The translations under genes and the position numbers were made by a program. The notes below the pieces were generated by a model, which saw nothing but the letters and a program-made list of their open reading frames with translations, did no database searches and was not told the origin of the DNA. Of a stretch of 64,000 nt of DNA, positions 58,301 through 64,000 are shown piece by piece. Each line of letters opens with the position of its first letter. The first letter of the stretch is position 1. The stretch is from Marisa cornuarietis (Eukaryota; Mollusca; Gastropoda; Architaenioglossa; Ampullariidae), in NCBI GenBank assembly GCA_004794655.1, contig SMMW01000617.1, positions 12,957,501 to 13,021,500 of the forward strand. The letters run 5' to 3'.

Positions 58301-60194
58301 TAGATAAACTGACTGTTATTACATAGTGGGCGACATTCGATCTTGTATTTTCAAAATCGAGGGCGCCATATAGTGAGAGTTATAATTCCTCCCGTTATAA
58401 TTTATATTCTTTGACAACAACTTAGAAATGGAGAAATCCTCCATTCTGAAGAATGTTTGCATCTTCCATTTTTTTTGAAAGCATTTCACAAAAATGCAAC
58501 CTTTATTGTGTGCCATGAGTTATTCTCTTTATTGCAGGCCCTGAAATGATTATATGAACATCATTATTGTCTTTCTCAGATGAAAGACAACAGCAGTATT
58601 TTGCTGGAGGTCCCCAAGTGAACTTAACTGTCAAAAGCATCACCATATCTAGCCCTTTACAAAACTATGCACTGCCTGTTAGTACTGCTTGCAATGTCCC
58701 TTCACCTTACCGGCTTGAGGGGACTAGCTCTCTGCATTTCTGTGAATTTTGTTATTTTTTTAAAGTTATTTTTTGTTTTGGAGTCTATTGTTTGATCTGT
58801 TGTGATCATAGTGATGTGCTGGACTGTGTTTCTGGATTGTGAAATTTTGTTTCACTTCTACAGCTTCATCTGATTCACTGACTAACAGTCCTTCCTTCTA
58901 TGACGCCGTTTGCATCTCAGTCCAGTTTCTTGTTTGTGCATGTCAACAGCGAGATAAAAAGTGCAAAGTGACAAATTCTTGATGACTCAAGGCAGCAAAA
59001 TTGTCTTCAGCTTGTGTGACCTGCAGTGGTTTATTCTCAGCACTCTTCAGCTGGTCTTTCTTATGACTTTTCCGATGACAAACAATTGCAGATTTAAACT
59101 CTAAATCTTCGCCAGTGAAATGTGTCACCAAGCTGCTCAGACAAATCTGGTCCTCCCTTTTCTTCGGTCTCCAGGACTTCTCTTTTTCTCACTCATAATT
59201 TATGCATTCATTTTAATTTTATTGACTTGTTGGATAACAAAGTACCCTATTCTTTCAGTTATTAATCGGGTAGCACTAGACTTTATTTTATTATTATTTC
59301 TTTCCTGTCGTCTTGGTTGGTATTTCAATTTCTCCCTATCATGATTCTTATCTATTTTTAAAATTACTATCATTTCTAAAGTGCCATGAACTTGCTCATA
59401 GGGCTGAGATATGGTGCTTTAAAAATAACCTTAATTTTTGTTGTTGGTGGTTTTTTATTTTTTTTAAGCACAAGAAGTCAACAAATGGCATCCTAACATT
59501 TGCAGGTGTTTATAAGACATCAACCATGCTGGAGATTACCTAAACGAGGGCGCCGTCTTTGATGACGAAGCCTGTAGAGAAGGAAAATCAAGGCGATAAT
59601 CCCCACTAAGAAAATGACACCAAGTGCAGTGCCAACCACAGTCTGTAAGGCCTTCTGGTACTCTGCCGACTCTTGAGATTCTTGGATGATTGGTCCTCCT
59701 ACAGCAATAATAACCATTTGTGAAGATATCTGAGTTATATCTCCTTCAAGATCATTTATTTTCATGTAAAACTGTATTTTCTTTGTCCCTTCTCACAGAG
59801 TTCACAGTTGTGCATTTTTAAGTCACTGTATTTTTAAAAAAGGGTTGAAGCACAGCAAGCTAGCCCTGTAGACAGGTGCAATATTTAGGTACAATAAATA
59901 AAGTCTTGCATTCAAATCAACAAAACTAACCCAGCGTTTTTATCACTACACAGTAATGTATATGGTCACCTTCCTAAAGCACATAAAGATGTTACGAGAA
60001 CTAGAAAAGCAAGCACAATTCTATTTTTAAAAAACTGATCTTAGTAATCTGGAAGTAAAGTTCAAAGAAGAAAAGAGTTACCACAAAATATATTTAATCT
60101 TCATCAAGAAACCACCTGATGTCGACATCTAACTTACCATTGCCGATGCTTGGAGTAGTCTTTACTGTAGTAGATGTTGAATGAGAATTTGAAG
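53693..60194 (-). CDS. Interleukin-17-receptor-like protein (SEFIR domain), 5' incomplete
   Basis: Minus-strand exons 60194-60138, 59698-59540, 56353-56163 and 55348-53693 join in frame (phases 1, 1, 0) to the last 686 residues of a type I receptor. Seen in order: a Ser/Thr stalk (SNSHSTSTTVKTTPSIGN), a transmembrane helix (VVGTALGVIFLVGIIALIF) with basic stop-transfer RLRHQRRRPRL, and the SEFIR start (VLVLYAFDC, DVFEEASIMEQGLEDWLGDRL). The SEFIR then continues with ADFIIVVCSLGARL and PDYFAVAVDYV, followed by about 400 residues of Ser/Pro/His-rich tail. The segment AGQELWAALGQARDFFQVNP recalls the extended SEFIR of IL-17RA. Known of the family: SEFIR recruits Act1-like adaptors for NF-kB-type signalling. 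The ectodomain and start codon were not found; they lie upstream, perhaps beyond the window. Confidence 0.82.
55349..56162 (-). other. IL-17R-like intron between the SEFIR exons
   Basis: 814 bp, AT-rich; nothing recognised. Confidence 0.85.
56163..56353 (-). CDS. IL-17R-like exon (SEFIR N-half)
   Basis: The acceptor is TTTTGTAACAG|ATGCAGG and the donor TTACAA|GTAAGA. It encodes GGKPIPTVLVLYAFDC through LEDWLGDRLQ, the first strand and helices of SEFIR. Confidence 0.85.
56354..59539 (-). other. IL-17R-like intron between transmembrane and SEFIR exons
   Basis: 3.2 kb, AT-rich. It contains the hAT-type miniature element (56584-56829); no other feature is clear. Confidence 0.85.
56584..56829. 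mobile_element. Non-autonomous hAT-type miniature transposon
   Basis: 246 bp with inverted ends CAGGTGTGCCCAACCT and AGGTTGGGCATCACTG (13 of 16 pairs). It is bounded by an exact 8-bp duplication CTCTAAAT at 56576-56583 and 56830-56837. The CAG...CTG ends, GGCCC subterminal words and 8-bp duplication are hAT hallmarks. Confidence 0.85.
59540..59698 (-). CDS. IL-17R-like exon (transmembrane segment)
   Basis: The acceptor is ATTGCTGTAG|GAGGAC and the donor TTAG|GTAATC. It encodes an acidic juxtamembrane stretch (QESQESAEYQ), one strong hydrophobic helix and a basic cytosolic anchor, RLRHQRRRPRL. Confidence 0.82.
59699..60137 (-). other. IL-17R-like intron between stalk and transmembrane exons
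   Basis: 439 bp, AT-rich; nothing recognised. Confidence 0.75.
60138..60194 (-). CDS. IL-17R-like exon (Ser/Thr stalk)
   Basis: The 57-nt exon lies between the acceptor GCATTACAG|CTTCAA and the donor AATG|GTAAGT, both phase 1. It encodes a Ser/Thr-rich stalk that could be O-glycosylated. It joins in frame to the transmembrane exon. Confidence 0.65.
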
Positions 60195-63100
60195 CTGTAA
60201 TGCAACAAATATAAGTGCCTTGGAATATCATTTTTTAATTGTAATATCAACCTGATAATCTAATATTTCTATACTTGAAACTATAAACTGAAGATAAAAT
60301 AGCCTTTATGGAACTACTGGAAAAGGTACATCAAAGTTTCAATCTGAGCTCAATCTTGCAACAGCCCAAACAAATCCTGAAACTTGGAAGAATTTCTATC
60401 TCGGACCAAAATTAGAGATAAAGCATATTCAGCATTATTTAAATGGCATTTTAATTAAACAAACTAAATTACAAAAATATATAGAAAAGACAAGTTCAGC
60501 TTTGGGTTTTTTCTTTTTACTTTGTCCTGGATCCATGAGTTATTAGTTGCCCAAAACAATGACTGGATTGGTAAAATCAAGTCACCAAAGCATCTGAAAT
60601 TAAAAGAAAGAAAAAGAATATGCTAGATTTTGTATATAATCATGATAATCTTATATTTCATTGAGCCTCAACTATTTTAATAGGTCAAGACAAAAAAATT
60701 ACCAGCAGAAAAAATAATTACCTTGCTATTCAACTAATTTCTTCTAATCAGCTGTACAGAGGTTAATTACTTACACTAGATGTTCTGTAGTTATCTCTGC
60801 TAACCAACTTTTCTCCCCTTTCCCTCATGGGAAAGAAAAAAAATCAAATATTGTTTCTAGAAATAAAACTTAGTACAAGCAAAAATGTATCAGAAAATGA
60901 ATGCTGACTGTACAAACCTCATTCCTGAAAAGCAAACTGCTGTGACATCTTATCATGCTTTAACAAAGCTTTACCTATTTTTAAGGTCACAACTGGCACT
61001 CTTTATAGGGTCTAAGAATAAAGAATATCTGTTAAAAAGGGTGCTTTGCTACATGGCATAATTTGCCATCAAAACATCATCTTTTAAGAAGAAACCATAC
61101 ACTTTCTCAACCACCTGTAAAAATTTATTCTCAAAAACCAAGATAATATCTTCACTATTACCATCTGAACTTGGGCTCTGTATTTTTGATACTATAAAAT
61201 GACCTTTACAAAAGACTTCTACTTCCTGTAGTTAATACAAAAGTTTATATTATTTTTCAGGTCCTGCCGCAGTTTGGAAGAAATGTCTTGATGTAAATTC
61301 CTGCTGTATATCATAAATGGAAAAAGATATTGCTGACTAACCCTGACCCTGCTTACCAAGGTGACTATTACTCTTCCATATGGTAGCTCCAAAGCTGCTC
61401 ATCGGCTACAGTCTTTTGTAATGATCTTCTTTAGTTTACCTCAGTTACACCCTCTGAATTCTGAAGGTAGTTTGCAAATGGATTAAATACTATTCGTATT
61501 GGAGATAAGGAAACAGAGTCTCAGTGTGTTTTTGCCAAATATTCTCAATGACAATGTTGACACAGGTGAAAGTGAACAACTGTAAGGGCTCATAAACTGT
61601 GCTTCTTTTTTTTTTACAAACTGGTTATAAATACATCATCACTGGAATGTTTGAATTAAGACTGTAAAGTTGATGTTAGAAATACTTCTGCAGCTAACGT
61701 TATATTGACTAGCCCAGTGCTATACTCAAGTCAAGATCCTATAAAAGTACTACTGTTTATCTGTTATTATATTATTGTTATAATGCCATGGTTTAAGGAT
61801 ACCTCCTTCCAGTTATAGTCATACTTCAAGTACATTGAAGCATGCTCTCTCTCACACACACACACGTTGGAGTATGTGCGTGTGCCTTATTGTTTGCGTG
61901 CACTGTACATGGTACCATGGACTCACGATTATAGTGTTTTAGAAGATTCAAGTGGCCATAATATTGCATAATAGACACATTTTAGTACTATATTAGGCAG
62001 AACTTTCTTAATGGGGGGATGTGACGTCATAGGCTGGTCTATGTTATTTTTTCAGAGGTTTGGGGTTAGGGTTTGGGTTAGGTTTAGTTTATTAGGTACA
62101 ATTGGGCAATTGAGTGGAGCGAGCAGACGATAATGCCGCGAGCCATTTCTGTTATGGCTGCCGTGTTTCCCCCCTATAAGAAAGCTGTTCCCTATATTAT
62201 ATGGTATATCTAATGAAAATGTTACGTCTAAATTATCCATGCACTTTGTGATGTACAATAAAGGAAATAAACGTAGCAGCAAAAATAAACAAAACATTAA
62301 ACATGAACAGCTCGTTTCCTAGAAAATAACAAACCTTTTATACCCGAAGACTGAAAAAGAAATAAGTTATACATAAGGATGGCAAATATCCGAGCAAATC
62401 TGCTACTTTGAATACATAGCATTCATTTGATAGCCATAGACGAGGAAGCATTCACACACTGACACTATAATTATAGTGATCGCGACTGCAGTTACGTTTG
62501 TAAACAACAAAAACGAAAACCAGTTTTCAAGCTTTATCGTATCAACGTACCATATCTTTGCATTTTAAAGCCTGGTGTAGATTGAATTTCAGTTCACGTG
62601 AAATAAAAGGTGTAAGGACAATCACAGATCCCGTTGTTTCTATTTGGTGAATACGATTTTTGTCCTAACACAATTTCCTACCGGAAAACTCTTTCACGCA
62701 TGCGCACGAAAGGTAAACACAGGTGTTTCTACCAACAAGCAATGTGCGGAACGGTTTATAAGAGATTTTTCCTCGTCCAAATTAACTATAAATAAATTGG
62801 GGAAATTTTAGTTAAAAATTTCTTCACATATATCAAAGGAAATCTGTAGCATGAATATCTACTTAGACAAAGGCTGAACGAAATCAAGAAGGGGGAGAAG
62901 TTTTTAAAGTTACATTGAGCATTAGTTGCTTCCCTTGAAGCTCATTCCTATCATGATACTGAACCTGGATTAATTTTTGAATCACTCTAATGATGAGGTG
63001 TGTATACTACAACGGTCATTCGAATTTAGATTACTGCAACCCCTATCTGTATGGAGATTTCACGAGTTCTAGACTACCAATTACTGGCATTGTTCGAGAA

Positions 63101-63868
63101 GCTTTTATTCACTGATTAACATTCACATAACTTAATAGCTGTTTTTGATGAGTAACATTAATATACGTCGTAATATAATATCATTAATATGATTTAGTCG
63201 TTGCCAATAACATAAACGGAGAATGGAGCGAGCGGTTGGGTAGAGAGCCGAGACGTCATGTGACAATAGAGTTCATAGTTATTTATAGTTTTTATAGTTT
63301 ATTAATTCATAGTTACTCTCAGTAGATATGATGCATGACTACGATACCCATGATGCACGCCACAGGCACGTACGTGTCACCAGTCCAGTCACCTTTAGCT
63401 GTCACCTGTGGCACCCGTACAAGTGATCGGTTGACCTCTACGCGACTGTCGGAAGACAATGACGGAGTTTACGACAAACTCATCGTTGTTTATGGAGTTC
63501 ATTCTTAATTCTCCTTGTTTTCGGTATTTCAGTTGTCTCATATAAAGGCGTTCTCATCTCGACTGTGCATGCCTACTTTTCGATTTATAATGGCGTAATT
63601 AACTTTACAAAAATTCTTTGATCAGCTAAATTCCATGGTTTTACACGTCAGAGTCAGGTGGTGAGATCGATCGAGTTCTCAAGGGATGTCACGGTCAGAC
63701 TGACGACGACATGTCATCTCCATTTTTGAACGATCACGCTGTTCTAATTTTCCATTTTAAAACAGATTTTTCATTTTCACCGTTTACTCTCATTATCACT
63801 GTCTCTCTGTGTTTGTCCTCATTCTCAGCCACTATTCTACGTCCGCGTTTTCAGAGTTGTCCTTGTTT
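60195..63868. other. Upstream part of the IL-17R-like gene or intergenic DNA
   Basis: AT-rich. It holds a possible microexon (61162-61191), a short CT/CA run near 61850 and a minus-strand TATAAAAG near 62336. Another CpG-richer patch lies at 63330-63480. No ectodomain exon could be defended. Confidence 0.5.
61162..61191 (-). CDS. Possible 30-nt stalk microexon of the IL-17R-like gene
   Basis: On the minus strand, TTTTATAG|TATC to GATG|GTAATA bounds 30 nt of phase 1-1. It reads SKIQSPSSDG, similar in character to the next stalk exon. The phase fits exactly, but the pyrimidine tract is poor and the segment is very short. Confidence 0.25.
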
Positions 63869-64000
63869 ATGGAGGGTACCGAGGTCATACGTACATCAAT
63901 CATGTCGACTGGGGGAGAGAACCATACGTCCATACCCCTAACTTGTTTTGATGACAAGAAAGTCCGCTATGAATTCAACACCAAATCCTTTCAGTGTATT
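63869..64000 (+). CDS. Possible first coding exon of an unidentified gene, cut by the window end
   Basis: The ATG at 63869 opens 44 codons without a stop to the last base: MEGTEVIRTSIMSTGGENHT, then SIPLTCFDDKKVRYEFNTKS and FQCI. A second in-frame ATG lies at 63902. The composition looks protein-like rather than random, and a possible splice acceptor (CCTCATTCTCAG) ends at 63828. I do not recognise the family. Confidence 0.4.
   Translation, partial: MEGTEVIRTSIMSTGGENHTSIPLTCFDDKKVRYEFNTKSFQCI

Noticed and set aside
62331..62350. Minus-strand 16-nt segment between TTTCTTTTTCAG and GTTTGT as an exon of the IL-17R-like gene
   Set aside because: Its phase does not fit the downstream exons and it contains TATAAAAG, so it may be a TATA box or nothing.

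Overview
The window looks like eukaryotic, intron-rich, AT-leaning invertebrate DNA. Coding exons are short and GC-richer than their surroundings. They are split by kilobase introns full of CA/GT microsatellites, degenerate tandem arrays, tRNA-derived SINEs, LINE 3' ends and short inverted-repeat elements. Together with an IL-17-receptor-like gene and an HMIT-type sugar transporter, this best fits a lophotrochozoan, probably a mollusc. The species is an inference; nothing in the window fixes it.

Three multi-exon genes can be assembled by following reading frame and GT/AG splice sites. (1) Plus strand, 5456-32188: a complete 10-exon gene for a 598-aa proton/myo-inositol cotransporter of the SLC2A13 (HMIT) type. 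A TATA box lies 400 bp before the ATG and intron 1 is 15 kb. (2) Minus strand, 43952-38527: a complete 4-exon, 417-aa rhodopsin-like GPCR with a divergent DRF motif, whose ligand is not identifiable. It is convergent with gene 1. (3) Minus strand, 60194-53693: the 3' part of an interleukin-17-receptor-like gene with Ser/Thr stalk, transmembrane segment, a SEFIR domain split by an intron, and a long Ser/Pro-rich tail. Its ectodomain exons were not found. At the right edge a plus-strand open frame (63869-64000) may be the first coding exon of a further gene.

The rest is non-coding. Upstream (1-5050): simple repeats and a SINE. Intron 1: two copies of a short element with perfect 19-bp inverted ends, plus SINE relics. 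Introns 3, 5, 6, 7 and 9 each hold their own degenerate tandem array. 32.2-38.5 kb: 3' UTR, a promoter-like motif cluster, microsatellites and a foldback element. GPCR intron 2 holds an array whose unit copies the exon-3 splice acceptor. 44-53.7 kb: a cluster of LINE fragments with a SINE flanked by a 12-bp target duplication. 56.6 kb: a hAT-type miniature element with an exact 8-bp target duplication.

The three genes show no obvious joint function. The neighbourhood joins a solute transporter, an orphan receptor and an immune-type receptor. No bacterial, viral or CRISPR-like system was seen.
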